From positions 68,294,315 to 68,358,314 of the forward strand of contig OZ024869.1 of the NCBI GenBank assembly GCA_964017185.1: DNA of 64,000 bases, read 5' to 3'. The DNA comes from Rugalucina vietnamica. Lineage: Eukaryota; Mollusca; Bivalvia; Lucinida; Lucinidae. This document shows, piece by piece, positions 32,276-44,100 of this stretch; position 1 is the first letter of the stretch; every line of letters starts with the position of its first letter. A model generated the notes under the pieces. That model did no database searches. It was not told the DNA's origin and saw only the letters and a program-made list of their open reading frames with translations. The translations under genes were made by a program, and so were the position numbers.

Positions 32276-33387
32276 AGCTCGCCTGCACGAAGTGCATAGA
32301 GCTATTGTAGTCACCTCGGTCGTCCGCGTTTACGTTTACGTTTACGTCCGCGTCACACTTTCGGTTAAAGTTTTTTAGAAGTCTATATCTCTTGACCATG
32401 TTGATGGACCAAGTTGATACTTTGCATGTTGATAGATATTGGTCTGAAGTTTTACGCAGTACCATCATGACCCACCCTGGGTGACCTTGGGGTCAAGGTC
32501 ACGGACTTAGAAATTTTGTGTTTAAGTTTTTGGTTAAAGTTTTTGTAAGTTAATATCTCTTGACCATATTGATGGATTGAGTTGATACTTTGCATGTTGC
32601 TAGATATTGGACTGAAGTTTTACGCAGTACCATCATGACCCACCCTGGGTGACCTTGAGGTCAAGGTCACGGACTTACAAATTTTGTGTTTAAGTATTTG
32701 GTTAAAGTTTTTGTAAGTCTATATCTCTTGACCATATTGATGGATTGAGTTGATACTTTGCATGAAGCTTTATGCAGTACCATTATGACCTACCCTGGGT
32801 GACCTTGAGATCAAGGTCACAGACTTAGAAATTTTGTGTTTAAGTTGTTGATTTAAGTTTTTGTAAGTCTATATCTCTTGACCATGTTGATTGATCGAGT
32901 AGATACTTTGCATGTTGGTCATGTTGGTAGATATTGGTCTGAGGTTTTATGCAGTACCATCATGACCTACCCAGGGTGACCTTGAGGTCAAGGTCACAGA
33001 CTTAGAAATTTTGTGTTAAATTTTTTGGTTAAAGTCTAAATCTCTTGAACATGTTGATGGATAAAGTTGATACTTGCATGTTGATAGATATTGGTCTCAG
33101 GTTTTATGCTGTACATCACAACTCACCTGGATGACCTTGATGTCAGGGTCACGGCCTTGGAAGTTTTGTGTTTAAGTTTCGGTTAATGTTTTTATAAGTC
33201 TGTATCTCTTGAAGTTGAACATGTAGATTGATCAAGTTAATACTTTGCATTGGTCTGAAGTTTTATGTTGTACCATCATGACCCACCTGAGTGACCTTGA
33301 GGTCAAGGTCATGGGTCATAGATTTTAACAGATGTAGTGGCAAAGCACAAGTCAGGCGAGCTACGCTGTCCTGCGACAGCTCTTATT
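32276..33387. mobile_element. P2 element (AGCTCGCCTGCACGAAGTGC family), long copy
   Basis: It starts AGCTCGCCTGCACGAAGTGC and ends GGCGAGCTACGCTGTCCTGCGACAGCTCTT, so the termini are inverted (AGCTCGCC/GGCGAGCT). Inside are about six units of roughly 165-185 bp, each with TATATCTCTTGACCATGTTGAT, GATACTTTGCATG and GTGACCTTGAGGTCAAGGTCAC. No protein is encoded. Confidence 0.85.
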
Positions 33388-34440
33388 TTTAACTGGGGAC
33401 AAGCATGATGAAGACAAATCACACTATCTGGAACACAACTTAACGTTTTTACCGGGCACAACGCCGAAAACCACTTCTCCTGGGGACGTTCTCGAATTCA
33501 TAAAGAGGAAAACTAAATAAAAACAAAAATAGTGTTCAACTGGCGAACACATGTAACAAAAACTTTTGATAAAATTAAGTTAAAATCCCAACCAAATACA
33601 CAAGAAATACAGAGATTATCATTATCAATAATAAAAACCTTTTACTGGGACAGCGAAATTACCATATCTATAAGTATAGCGAAAATGTAATTAGCGATTA
33701 TTAAAAACGGATTAGAATAAAAAATAAACCAATATCTCAACTGGCTAACACATGTATTACAAATGTTGCTGCAAATAAAGCCAAAATCTTAGACCCAAAG
33801 ACACTAGGCGGGAAGGAGAGCATTTCCACTGGTTCATCAAGATGATCATTCACGAAACTAAACAAGAGCCCAACAAGAAAGGCAGCAATTCGACCATATT
33901 AAGTATAAAACATCCTGACGAGCACAACAGGCAGACAAACGGACAAAACACGCAACATGAATATAAATATCAACAGAACCGCCTTAGAACGGTCAGTAAC
34001 GAATTACTGGGGGCTTAAATCGATTTTACAGAGCTCTAATCCTCGCCCTTGTTTGTTGATATTTATCACAGAAATAATTATTCGATTTAACCAAAAGCTT
34101 CCATATCTCGTGCAACTGAACGGTGATGAATCGGACATTGATTAATAGTTAAAATTCAAGCGCAAGCACCGAGATACACCAAAATCGAAGACTCAACAGT
34201 AATACAGACACTGGAATACTGGAGCAAAAGAAAGCGTATGTTTAAATCCCGGTGGACCCGACTAGAGACAAGAGTTTTAGTCCGTTATCCAAACTCAAAG
34301 TCAGGTCCCTCCCGTCTGTAAGACAGCTTTAAGTCAGGACCGTCATAGAGTCTGAGGTCCGACCCACCGGCGTGCAACGAAAGAGGAAAGCAAAGCATTT
34401 AACCAGGTCCTGGTTAAATTCTAAGCATGCAGTATGTTGC
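33388..34440. other. Intergenic sequence with repeat scraps
   Basis: AAAATCCCAACC and similar scraps of the 178-305 repeat recur around 33570-33900. No gene is recognised. Confidence 0.35.
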
Positions 34441-34454
34441 AAATACATTTAAAT

Positions 34455-34935
34455 TGTACACCCGGTGAGACCAGAAGATCCCCCTTGCCGACATTGCTAT
34501 GATGGCTGACGTACACATGTACAAAGAAGAATGTAAAATTGTTTAAATGTTTTGCATGGCGGTGTGTTGTACACCCGGTAGGACCCAAGGGTCCCCCTTA
34601 CCGACTTAGTGATGTTGTTTGAATATATTTATATATTGTTTAAATGTTGTTTGACCGATACCCAGAAGCACTTCAGTCAGAATTCACGCTTGACGACGTT
34701 GATTAGCATGTCGGTGTGTTGTACACCCGGTAGGACCAAAGGCCCCCCTTACCGACTTTGCTATGTTGTTTGAATGTTGGTTGACGTATATGTGTACACA
34801 GAAGCATGTTGTTTGAATGTTGTTTGACCATCCAGAAGCAATTTATTAGAAATCATGGTTGATAACGTTGATTTGCATGTCGGTGTGTTGTACACCCGGT
34901 AGGACCAAGGGTCCCCCTTACCGACTTTGCTATTT
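34455..34935. repeat. Four irregular copies of a hairpin-forming unit
   Basis: TTGTACACCCGGTAGGACC...GGTCCCCCTTACCGAC occurs at about 34455, 34569, 34720 and 34889. The inner part CGGTAGGACC/GGGTCCCCCTTACCG can pair. Between units, TGTTGTTTGAATGTTG motifs recur. Confidence 0.75.
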
Positions 34936-35154
34936 GTTCGGCATTGTTATGATAATGGAATTGACTGTCTAAAGTCTCCTCTTCGCGGATGGTGTCACCG
35001 ACCTCTCAGCTCGTTTTCGCTTCACTTGATGGGGTTTTCGACCAGCCGATGGTGTTCTCTGTGCAGTCCTTGTTCCGTCTGTCGAAACCACGGTGTTGGC
35101 GTTGGCTTTGCCACAGTCTGACAGAAACCGCTTCGTCCTCTTCTGTCTGTTTTC

Positions 35155-35215
35155 TTCTGTTCATTTCACCAAATTATCGACAGTTCATTTCACCACTGAT
35201 CGACCAAAACCAGTC
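35155..35215. repeat. Short dispersed repeat (ACAGTTCATTTCACCA)
   Basis: TTCATTTCACCAAATTAT.GACAGTTCATTTCACCA.TGATC recurs at 39046-39090. Confidence 0.6.
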
Positions 35216-35475
35216 AAATCGTATAAAAAAAGCTGCATAATTGACAACAAAAATAACCTCAGTAATACGTTCGTATCCTTGGATGAATAAGTCCATAAAA
35301 CGGGTCATGAGACTAATGCAGCGGGTTTATAGAAAATCGAAGCGGCCACCGATATAAGCAGCTCCAGCTTATAACGAAAACGGACACTTAGATGTTATAA
35401 TATCTGACCCCAGCACCCAATTTAAGAAGTACCAGGGCATCTCATGATTCACAATACACAAGAATTCTTTTTTCC

Positions 35476-35931
35476 CTACTGTCTGAACACCATCTTTCAG
35501 AAACTGTATTTTTCGAAATCTCACTTTTCTGAAACACCACAAGAAAAATATGACCATGTCATCCTTTTGCCACTCATGAGTCCTAAAAAGTGCCACAAAA
35601 AGTTTGAAATTCGGTTCACTAATAAGATAATTATGCCCAAAAATCTTTTTGAATAGGCATTTTGCATGTGCATGTCCAAACACCTTAAAACTGGAAATCA
35701 AGCATATCTATTGAATAATTTTAAGAGTTTTGCGCTCAGCTATGCATACAAAACAATTTTGTTTTGGTTTGGTGCATTTTAGATGAAAAATATTCAATTT
35801 AGATTTTTTCCGGGAAAATAGTTACTTCCTACAATGGAAAAGGTCCTATTCAAAAATATTTTCTTACATAATTTTTTTTATTTGTCAACCGATTTTCAAA
35901 ATTTTTGTGGCACTTTTTAAGACTTGGAATA
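35476..35931. mobile_element. Fold-back element, truncated copy
   Basis: CTACTGTCTGAACACCATCTTTCAGAAACTG... begins the left arm and ...CCGATTTTCAAAATTTTTGTGGCACTTTTTAAGAC is the start of the right arm. The copy then breaks directly into LINE sequence at 35932. Confidence 0.75.
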
Positions 35932-35990
35932 GTCTTCCCTCTTCAGTGTTCTCATCAAAGCCTGCGGAAGAGTTCAAGGCTCTTATTTAG
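35932..35990 (+). pseudogene. LINE reverse-transcriptase C-terminal scrap
   Basis: The frame reads TWNSLPSSVFSSKPAEEFKA, then LI and stop. WNSLPxxV...S...FK is the very common C-terminus of ORF2 in jockey/CR1/RTE-like LINEs. It is followed by a short tail and an AGAAGA-rich run, as at LINE 3' ends. Confidence 0.6.
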
Positions 35991-36168
35991 GTTCAGAGGT
36001 ATGCGTTTTAGTATGCCTCTGTTTGGCTTCTTGTAAAGAAGCCTGTAAGAAGAAGTAGAAGAAGAAGACTACACATTGGTCCCGTTGGTTCCGGGTTTTA
36101 TAAATATTCTCCCGATTGGTTCTTCCGTCCAGAACGTGCAATACTTGCAATAAAGTAGGCCTATTGTA

Positions 36169-36209
<41 letters not shown>
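36169..36209. repeat. Poly(A) run of about 40 bases
   Basis: Nearly uninterrupted A from 36172, perhaps the tail of an old retroposed sequence to its left. Confidence 0.6.
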
Positions 36210-36211
<2 letters not shown>

Positions 36212-36502
36212 ATGCTTCATAATTCATTTCGTTATTTCTTTTAGCTCTAGATAAGGTTTCGAAACATCGTTTTGTGATATTTAGACATTCACGGATCAAT
36301 GCATTTTCAGCATCTATTTTTACATTGAGATAAATGAAGTTTGTGTAAATGTCATTAGAATTCGCGACTAAGCTATTGAATGAAACTCCACATTTATTCA
36401 TTTAAAAGACTTGTATAACTCAGCTGTTACAATCTCCAGTGGCAGAATTGACCCAGAATTTATTCCTAATGAAACACAGCCTCGTATCCAGCCATAATGC
36501 AC

Positions 36503-37077
36503 TACTGTCTGAACACCATCTTTCAGAAACTGCATTTTTCAAAATCTCACTTTTGTGAAACACTACAAGAAAAATAAAACTATGTTATCATTTTGCAACC
36601 CAAAAGTCGTAAAAATAGCCGCAAAAAATTTGAAAATCGGTTCACTAGTAAAATAAATATGCCCAAAAATTATTTTGAATAGGCCTTTTTGCATGTGCAA
36701 GGGAGGTAATCCATACACCTGAAAATTGAAAATGAAGCGAATCTGTGGAATAATTTTAAGAGTTTGGTGCTCAGCTATGCGTAAAATACAATTTTGTTTT
36801 GGTTTGGTGCATTTTAAATGGAAAATAACCAATTTAGATTTTTTTCGGGATAATAGTTACTTCTCTTACTGACATTTTTTCAATGGAAAAAGCCCTATCC
36901 AAAATTATTTTCTGGCATAAAATTTTTATTTGTTAACCGATTTTCAAAATTTTTGTGGCAGTTTTTAAGACTTATGGAATGCAAAATGGTGACATGGTCA
37001 TATTTTTCTTGAGGTCTTTCAGAAAAGTGAGATTTTGAAAAATGCAGTTTCTGGAAGATGGTGTTTAGACAGTAGTC
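36503..37077. mobile_element. Fold-back element, complete copy
   Basis: The left arm starts ACTACTGTCTGAACACCATC and the right arm ends GATGGTGTTTAGACAGTAGT. The arms stay complementary for roughly 200 bp, including the TTTTTCAAAATCTCACTTTTGTGAAA / TTTCAGAAAAGTGAGATTTTGAAAAA pair. This matches the truncated copy at 35476. Confidence 0.85.
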
Positions 37078-37509
37078 ATTTGTAACCATGACCCCCATTC
37101 CCTCCGGTCAAGCCCATCCCCGGGGCCCCATCCTCCTGGTGTGGTATTGTCAGTTTGACGTTTTATAAATAAACTAACCTGATTTTGATGAGCAGGGCTT
37201 TGATCAAATGTCTTGCCACGGCAGTTACCCAGGGTTTGCTTTATATAGGCAAAAAAGGCTGTGAAATGAAAAGATAGGAGGCTGCTGGGGAAAACAGTAG
37301 TGGTTTTACTAAAGTAATGAGTAGTCTGAGCTTTTAGCGGGCATTTGCTGGACCAAAAGTCAAAGTCTCTGCTGTTCCCCAGGGATGGGGAGCCATGGTT
37401 ACAAATGATTAATGCATAAAACAATATGGTGAAAATAAACCTTTTTTTACACATTGTTTTACCAAGAATTCCATTGTTAATAATCATCAGGAAAACCCAT
37501 TTTAATATA

Positions 37510-37650
37510 GCAAAATGATGTACAGGGGTATACCTTTTTTCTTATTTTTAATGCAAAACATAGATTGTGGGTACTCGTTAGAAGCACCTCTGCAAGGTGG
37601 TTCTAACATGTACCCACAATCAATGTTTTGAGCAGCAATATTAAAAATAT
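37510..37650. repeat. Dispersed repeat K with inverted ends
   Basis: AAAACATAGATTGTGGGTAC (37555-37575) and GTACCCACAATCAATGTTTT (37611-37630) form an inverted pair with a CACCTCTGCAAGGTGGTTCT centre. Confidence 0.7.
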
Positions 37651-37710
37651 GATTTTTTTTTTCTAATGAAATTTTCAATTTTTATAGCTGGAAAAAATCT
37701 CTGTATATTG

Positions 37711-38235
37711 TACAGTCAAACCTCTATAAAAGCGTCACCTTTGGGAGTGAGCTAAGCTGGCTGTTATACACAGGTGGCTGTCTTATCAAGGTTCAGTCAG
37801 AGCAGTTGTCATGTAGAAAATATTTTTTACTGTCACAAGAAAAATCCTTTCAAAGGAAGGACTACCTGTATGTGTGTCATAAGTTGACATCATTTCATGC
37901 TTCGTTACACAAAAATATATACAAAGCCTCATGGGTATTAACTTAATTGATTTTTTTCCGCTAATTAACAGTTTAAATACAATAACGAATAATAATTGTC
38001 CAATTAACAGCTTGTAAATGGGAAATTTGACTTTAGGCAAGTATGATGTGGCTGTCTTATAGAGAGTTATAAGCATTTTGGAGATTGATTTTACTGGCTG
38101 CTGGTTGTCTTGTGGAGGTGGCTGTCTTATGCAGAGATGAAATATAGTGAAAATGATTGGGAATGTTTCAGACTGGCTCTCTTATGCAGGTGGAGCTCTT
38201 ATAAAGGTGGCTGATTCAGCAGGTTCAACTGTACA
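37711..38235. repeat. Degenerate short repeat array (GGTGGCTGTCTTAT)
   Basis: Variants of GGTGGCTGTCTTAT(C/G)(A/C)AG occur at about 37770, 38048, 38115, 38170 and 38200, flanked by the TCAAACCTCTATAAAAG motif. Not coding. Confidence 0.55.
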
Positions 38236-38239
38236 TGTT

Positions 38240-39565
38240 GTATGGGCATGTTTTCATTATTACAATGAAATCCTCACTGACACTTGGCTATTTGATGAAA
38301 CACACAGGGTTCAAACCAGACAAGAAATTAAGGGAGAAGTTAAGTCTTCTCCCCAAGAAAATTTAGAAGTTTGGAATGAATTTCCGGTTTGCCTATATAT
38401 TCTATACATTTTCACTTCTCCCTCAGCTGAAAATAAAGAGAAGTTTGTCCATTTAGGGAGACTATTTCTCCCTAGTCATCCTATAGGCTAATCCCTGACA
38501 CACATTTAACTTTCTAACAAGCATATTTTCTCCACAAAATAATGTGTCTTCTTTTTTAACAGATTTATTTCTATTGCTGTTTGTCAGTCGGGTTCAATAT
38601 TTTGTCCCAGACAGAGCTGAACTCATATGCTGACATTAGGGAAACTGACTGCAAACATTAATTTATTTCAGTTGAAAGACATTTTTTGGTCTTTTCCAGT
38701 CATCCACAGGCATTTCTAAATGATGTCAATGTCAGTCATTTTGATAAGTCATAGTCTGACGTCATTGTGACGTTTCAACACGCACTGCATTATACTAATT
38801 GATCAATTAACTTTCCATATACAGAAATGGTCGGAAATCAATTTTCCGTAAACCTACGAACATATACGGAGGGTTTAGTACACTGTTGTGTATTGGAAGA
38901 ATAAAAGCTGAGGGTTTTTAAACGAGAATAAAACTGCTAAAACGGGTTTGATTTTTTTTTTATCTGAAAACACAATATGTTTACAGTTAACACATCAGTG
39001 AAGTGTATTCTTCCTGATATATCTCGAAAAAGTTGCAATTATTGACAGTTCATTTCACCAAATTATTGACAGTTCATTTCACCATTGATCAACCAACTGG
39101 GGTCACAACGAAGCGATACGGAAATTGTGTATTATAGTACAGTGAGAGTTCTCAACTACTGTCGAGATCTAGCAGATTTTGACTAGGATCCAAACAGAGA
39201 CATATAATATACAGAGACTTGCAGCTCCACCTATCGGCCATAATTGCTTTGATACGCATGTACCTGTGGCCCCACCTACTGGTCCGCCATTGTTCCATTA
39301 CTCTTAAAAAATGACATCAGCAATTTTATACATCTAATGAGATTTAATTCGTTAAGAAGCAATAAGCATTTTATCATTCATTTACAAACGAGATTTTGAT
39401 GTTTATAGTGTTTTTGTTGGGTTTTTACTCCTTTATTTTACTGTGATAAAACATTGGAATCCTTGATTGGCGTTTCAAAATGGCGGCCAGTCAGAATTGA
39501 TAGTAGGCTACTTTTACATCAGAGAAGTCTCGGATTACTGTTTGACTTGAACATAAAACAAAAGT
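38240..39565. other. Spacer upstream of AASDH
   Basis: No gene is recognised. A TGACGTCA palindrome lies at 38758-38765. A possible promoter motif at 39470-39490 is listed separately. Confidence 0.35.
39470..39545 (+). promoter_or_regulatory. Possible AASDH promoter / 5' UTR region
   Basis: TTTCAAAATGGCGGCCAGTCAG has the AAAATGGCGGC core bound by YY1-type factors near many animal start sites. It lies about 1.5 kb upstream of the first coding exon, which begins with a splice acceptor and therefore needs an upstream exon. No TATA box was identified. This is inference only. Confidence 0.25.
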
Positions 39566-39668
39566 GAGCTGCGTCATGAGAAATCCTGGTTAAGCTGATA
39601 GGTGCCTTTGTTTTTGTTTCATGGATAGTACAATCCCTCTTCTTCTTGAATTGAAATTTCAAGACTAT
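39566..39668. mobile_element. M1 MITE fragment
   Basis: TGAGCTGCGTCATGAGAAAT is followed directly by the distal half (GCTGATAGGTGCCTTTGTTTTTG...ATGGATAGTACAATCCCTC). The central hairpin is deleted. Confidence 0.65.
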
Positions 39669-39925
39669 ATCCTTACTCTCTTATTTGGGAGGAGTTCTTT
39701 TTTTACAGTATCGAGTTTCTAGATAACAAAAGTGAGTTTCTAGACACTCGAAACTTACCAAAAGCGAAACTCCTCATTTGGTTCCTATTCGTGAACGATC
39801 TATTTTGTCACATTGTTCGCAGACTGGGGCTGGAATCCCTGGACAATGTGCTGGAGCTAGTTCCTGAGATGTTTGGAGAGTGGCCAACACTTTTCAAATT
39901 TTTTTTTCTGGGAAAATAGCTTTTC

Positions 39926-40885
39926 AGCTCACCTGACCCGAAGGCTCACATGTGAGCTTATGGTCTCTGGCGTCCTTCATTGTTGTTGGCGTTGTCCACA
40001 ATGTTCAAACATCTTCTTCTCTGAAACCACTGGGCCAATCAAAGCCAAACTTCATGTGGAGCATCCTTTAATAGGAAGGGAGAACCAAAGTTTAAATAAA
40101 TGGTCTAGGTCACATGACCAAGATGGCCACCAGGGCTATTGATAGCAAAAACCTTAAAAAAATCTTCTCCAGAACCGGTTGACCGATTTCAATGAAATTC
40201 GATGTGTTGCATCAGGGACTCTAGCCCATCATAGTTTTATATTATCATGACGCTAGGTTGACCATGACCTAATTTATTGCAAGGTCACAGGCTTTTCAAT
40301 GGGAAAATAGTAAACATTGGATTTTTCGAAACATTTTTGTGGCCTGTGACCTGAAAGTTGGTAGATACAGACAACTTGTGAGTATTCAAGGTCAGAGTCA
40401 TTAGTTGACCTTGGCCAAAGGTCATTTACATATTAAAATTAAAGTTTAATTGTCTTTGGGACCACTTTGCTAATCAAAGCAAAATTTTATCTGGAGCCTC
40501 CTTGGGAAGTGTGAATCAAAGTTTTTATAGATGATCCAGGTTACATGACACATGACCAAGATGGCTGCCAATCCCTGCCATGCCCATATAATTATAGTAA
40601 ATACATGTACCATAAAAAACTGATTTTAAGAGACTTGCTATGTAGCATTTGGGACTCTGTCTCATCATAGATCGTAAAAGTCATGACCTTGGGTTAACCT
40701 AGACCTATTTAAAGGCAAGGTCAAATTAGGTCACATAAGCTTTTTAATAGAAAAAAGTGAAAACATAATTTTTGAGAATGTTTTATAGCCTGTGATCTGA
40801 GAGTAAGTAGTTATAGACAACATACATGTATAGAGTTAATGAAGTTATGTGAGTGCTATTAAAGGTCAAGGTCATTTTGATCAAA
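39926..40885 (+). mobile_element. P1 element E, old and truncated
   Basis: AGCTCACCTGACCCGAAGGCTCACATGTGAGCTTA opens a diverged array of two to three monomers (GGCCAATCAAAGCC, AGGTCACATGACCAAGATGGC). The 3' hairpin terminus is not found. Confidence 0.7.
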
Positions 40886-41001
40886 TATGAAAAACTAATT
40901 AATTAAAAATTAATTTAAAAGTCTAGAAGTTAAAATATTAAAGGAGCTCTGCAATGCTGGAGAGTTTCAAGATGGTGTCATTCACCCATTTTTTATTCAG
41001 G

Positions 41002-41154
41002 ATGATGGCGATGGAGGGAGAAGGAAGAAATACACTTCATGGTCTTGTTGAAGAAAATCTGTCACAATATGAAGACAAGGTAGCCATACTGTACAATACT
41101 GGAGATTCCAAGGACTTTGTCACCTACAAGGAAATGTGGTCTGAAACCTCTCTG
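41002..41154 (+). CDS. AASDH: AASDH coding exon 1 (start of adenylation domain)
   Basis: The acceptor TTTATTCAG ends at 41000 and is followed by G and ATG. The frame reads MMAMEGEGRNTLHGLVEE, then DKVAILYNTGDSKDFVTYKE, with donor GTAAAT in phase 0. The usual acyl-CoA synthetase N-terminal pattern (LHxLV ... VAI ... TYxE) is visible. Confidence 0.88.
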
Positions 41155-44100
41155 GTAAATATTGTTCGGATAAAAAAAAGTAGAAGTAATAGTATAATTC
41201 TAGCAATAATTATGACTGAAAAATTGTTTAATCTCCTAAAATTTGTGACATAAGTATGGGTAAAAAAAAAAAACGCTTTAGACTTTAAGTGTTGGTACTG
41301 ATCATTCTATGTTTTCCATACTGTTAGCATCATTTGGATGTGTAACTTGGTTACCGGTTATGCTCGATACATTTCTTAGGCTAGTTTTCATCACATAGTC
41401 TTGAGAGAGTTTTCATCTGAGATGTCAGATCAACTTGGCAGACATTTCTACTGAAAAAAGTTTGCATTGTACAAATTGATATTTATTGTTATATTTGAGC
41501 TGCCACATGGAAAAACCAACAATTTACTTAGGCAAAAAGAAAGGCACAGATCAGCTTCGCAGTAACTGCGAAGCTGATCATTGCCTTTGTTTTCGCTACA
41601 TGGATAGTACGATTTCTCTTCTTTCTAAATCCAAAATTTCAAACATCTAGCCATCGTCAGTGCTTGTACAGCTCGGTTTGGGTCAGACCTGTTCGAAAAC
41701 AACATTGTTGGCTTTCTCATGACTTGGCTTATTTTGCAGATACGAGATGCTCTCAAGAAGTTCTCAGCGGCTGGAGAAGTAGTGGGGTTATGTTTAGAAC
41801 AGGATAAGCATATCCCTGCTGTTATTCTCGGGTAAGACATACAGGCGAAAAAAATCCAGTTTTTGATTGCTACCCAGTGTGGACCCTATTGGAATGCTAT
41901 GTTTGGATACTATCTAGTTTTTGATAGTGCTAAAACTGACTTAAGTATGGGATGAGGAACACTAACTGTTGTGTGTTCAAAGTTATATGGTAATGTGGTT
42001 ATAAAAATCCTACATTGTCAATGATATTCACAAATTAGCCGCCACATCAGAAAACCAACAGTCTACTTACGCGAAAACAAAGCTGCAGATCACCTGTGCA
42101 GTAACTGCTCAGCTGATCAGTGCCTTTGTTTTCGCTACACGGATAGTACAATTCCTCTTCTTCCTAAATCTGAAATTTCAAGCTTCTAGCCGGCTTCTAT
42201 GACTGTATAGGCTGGTTTGTGTCGGACCTGGTCAGAAACCCAGATTATTAGCTCACCTGAGCCGAAGGCTCACAGGTGAGCTTATAGTATACCCATGCTC
42301 CGGCGTCCGTCCGTCCGTCGTCCGTCGTTCACAATTTCAAAGATCTTCTCCTCTGAAACTGCTTGGCCAATCAAAGCCAAACTTCATGTGGACCATCCTT
42401 AGGAAGGGGGAACGAAAGTTTATATAAATGGTTCAGGTCACATGACCAAGATGGCCGCCATGGCTATAAATAGCAAAAACCTTTAAAAATCTTCTTCTCC
42501 AGAACCAGTGGGCCGATTTCCACGAAACTTGGTATGTAGCATCGGGGACGCAAGCCCATCATAGTTTATATAAATCATGACCCTAGGATGACCTTGACCT
42601 ATTTTACGGCAAGGTCAACTTAGGTCGCCAATGCATTTAAATAGGAAAAAATGGTAAAATGCTATTTAATGGGTAAAACTTACTGGGAATAGGCAAATGG
42701 ACAGAAGATTAATGTTAATGGAAAATTTTAGCCCCTCGAGGGTTGTCTGCCCCTGCCCCGGGGCTATATACATGTATATGACCATAATATTAAAACATCT
42801 TCTTCTCTGAAACCGCTAGGCCAATCAAAGCCAAACTTCATGTGGAGCATCCTTGGGAAGGGGGAATGAAAGTTAATATAAATGGTCAAGGTCACATGAC
42901 CAAGATGGCCACCATGGCTATAAATAGCAAAAATGTTTAAAAATCTTCTTCTTTAGAACCAGAAGGCCTATGATTTTGAAACTTGGTATGAAGCATCTGG
43001 GAATGGAGCTCTACAAAGTTTGTATAAATCATGACCCTGGGATGACCTTGACCTATTTTACAGCAAGGTCTACTTAGGTCGCCCATGCATTTGAATGGGA
43101 AAAAATAGAAAAATGTCATGTAATGGCATAAAACTTGCTAGGAAAAAATTTTATGCCAGGGGTTGTCTGCCCCTGCCCCGTAGCTATATACATGTAGATG
43201 ACCATAATATTCAAACAGCTTTTTCTCAGAAACTGCTTAGTCAGTCAAAGCCAAACTTTATGTGGAGCATCCTTAGGAAGAGGAAATGAAAGTTTATATA
43301 AATGGTCAAGGTCACATGACCAAGATGGCCGCCATGGGTATAAATAGCAAACATTTTTAAAAATCTTCTTCTTCAGAACCAGAAGGCCTATGATTTTTAA
43401 ACTTGGCATGAAGCATTAAGGAATGGAGGTCTACAAAATTTGTATAAATCATGACACTGGGATGACCTTGACCTATTTCACGGCAAGGTCAACTTAGATC
43501 GCCCATGCATTTGAATGGAGAAAATTGTTAAAATGTCATTTGAAGGACAAAACTTGCAGTTAATTGGCAAATGGACTGAATTTTTATGATTTGAAAAAGA
43601 CATTGACTCCAGGAGTTATTCTGACCCTGCCCTAGGGTTATATACATGCATTGTACCATTCTAGTCTAACAAGTTTATTGGTACATGTATATATCTCAGG
43701 TCTCAGGTGAGCGTTTACAGGACCATTGGTCCTCTGGTTTTCATACATGTGATACCTCCCTCATCATCAGGGAGACTCCAGGAAATGAGTGGCAAAATTT
43801 GTCTAAAATGTATCACTTTTTCACAAAAATTCAAAATCTCCCTGAAATGAACCAAGAACTTTCCTATATATTCTATACATTTTTCAAAAATCTCCCTGAA
43901 ATGAAGGAAAAATCTCCCTGATGCCCATTTCAAACTCATCACATGTATGGGTTTTGGTTTTCTCATGCGAAAGCTCAGATGACCTTAGAGTGAAACAACA
44001 AAATGTGAAAATGTCCTTAAATGCATGTTAGCAACTGCCATATAGAACAAATTGTAGCCTGTATTCTTGTTTTTCCAGTGTCTTGTGTTCTGGAGCTGCT

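Noticed and set aside
37065-37487. 140-codon minus-strand open frame
   Set aside because: It starts in the terminal repeat region of a fold-back element, and no recognisable domain or splice context was found.
41625-41840. 71-codon minus-strand open frame at AASDH exon 2
   Set aside because: It is the antisense of an M1 MITE arm plus the exon.
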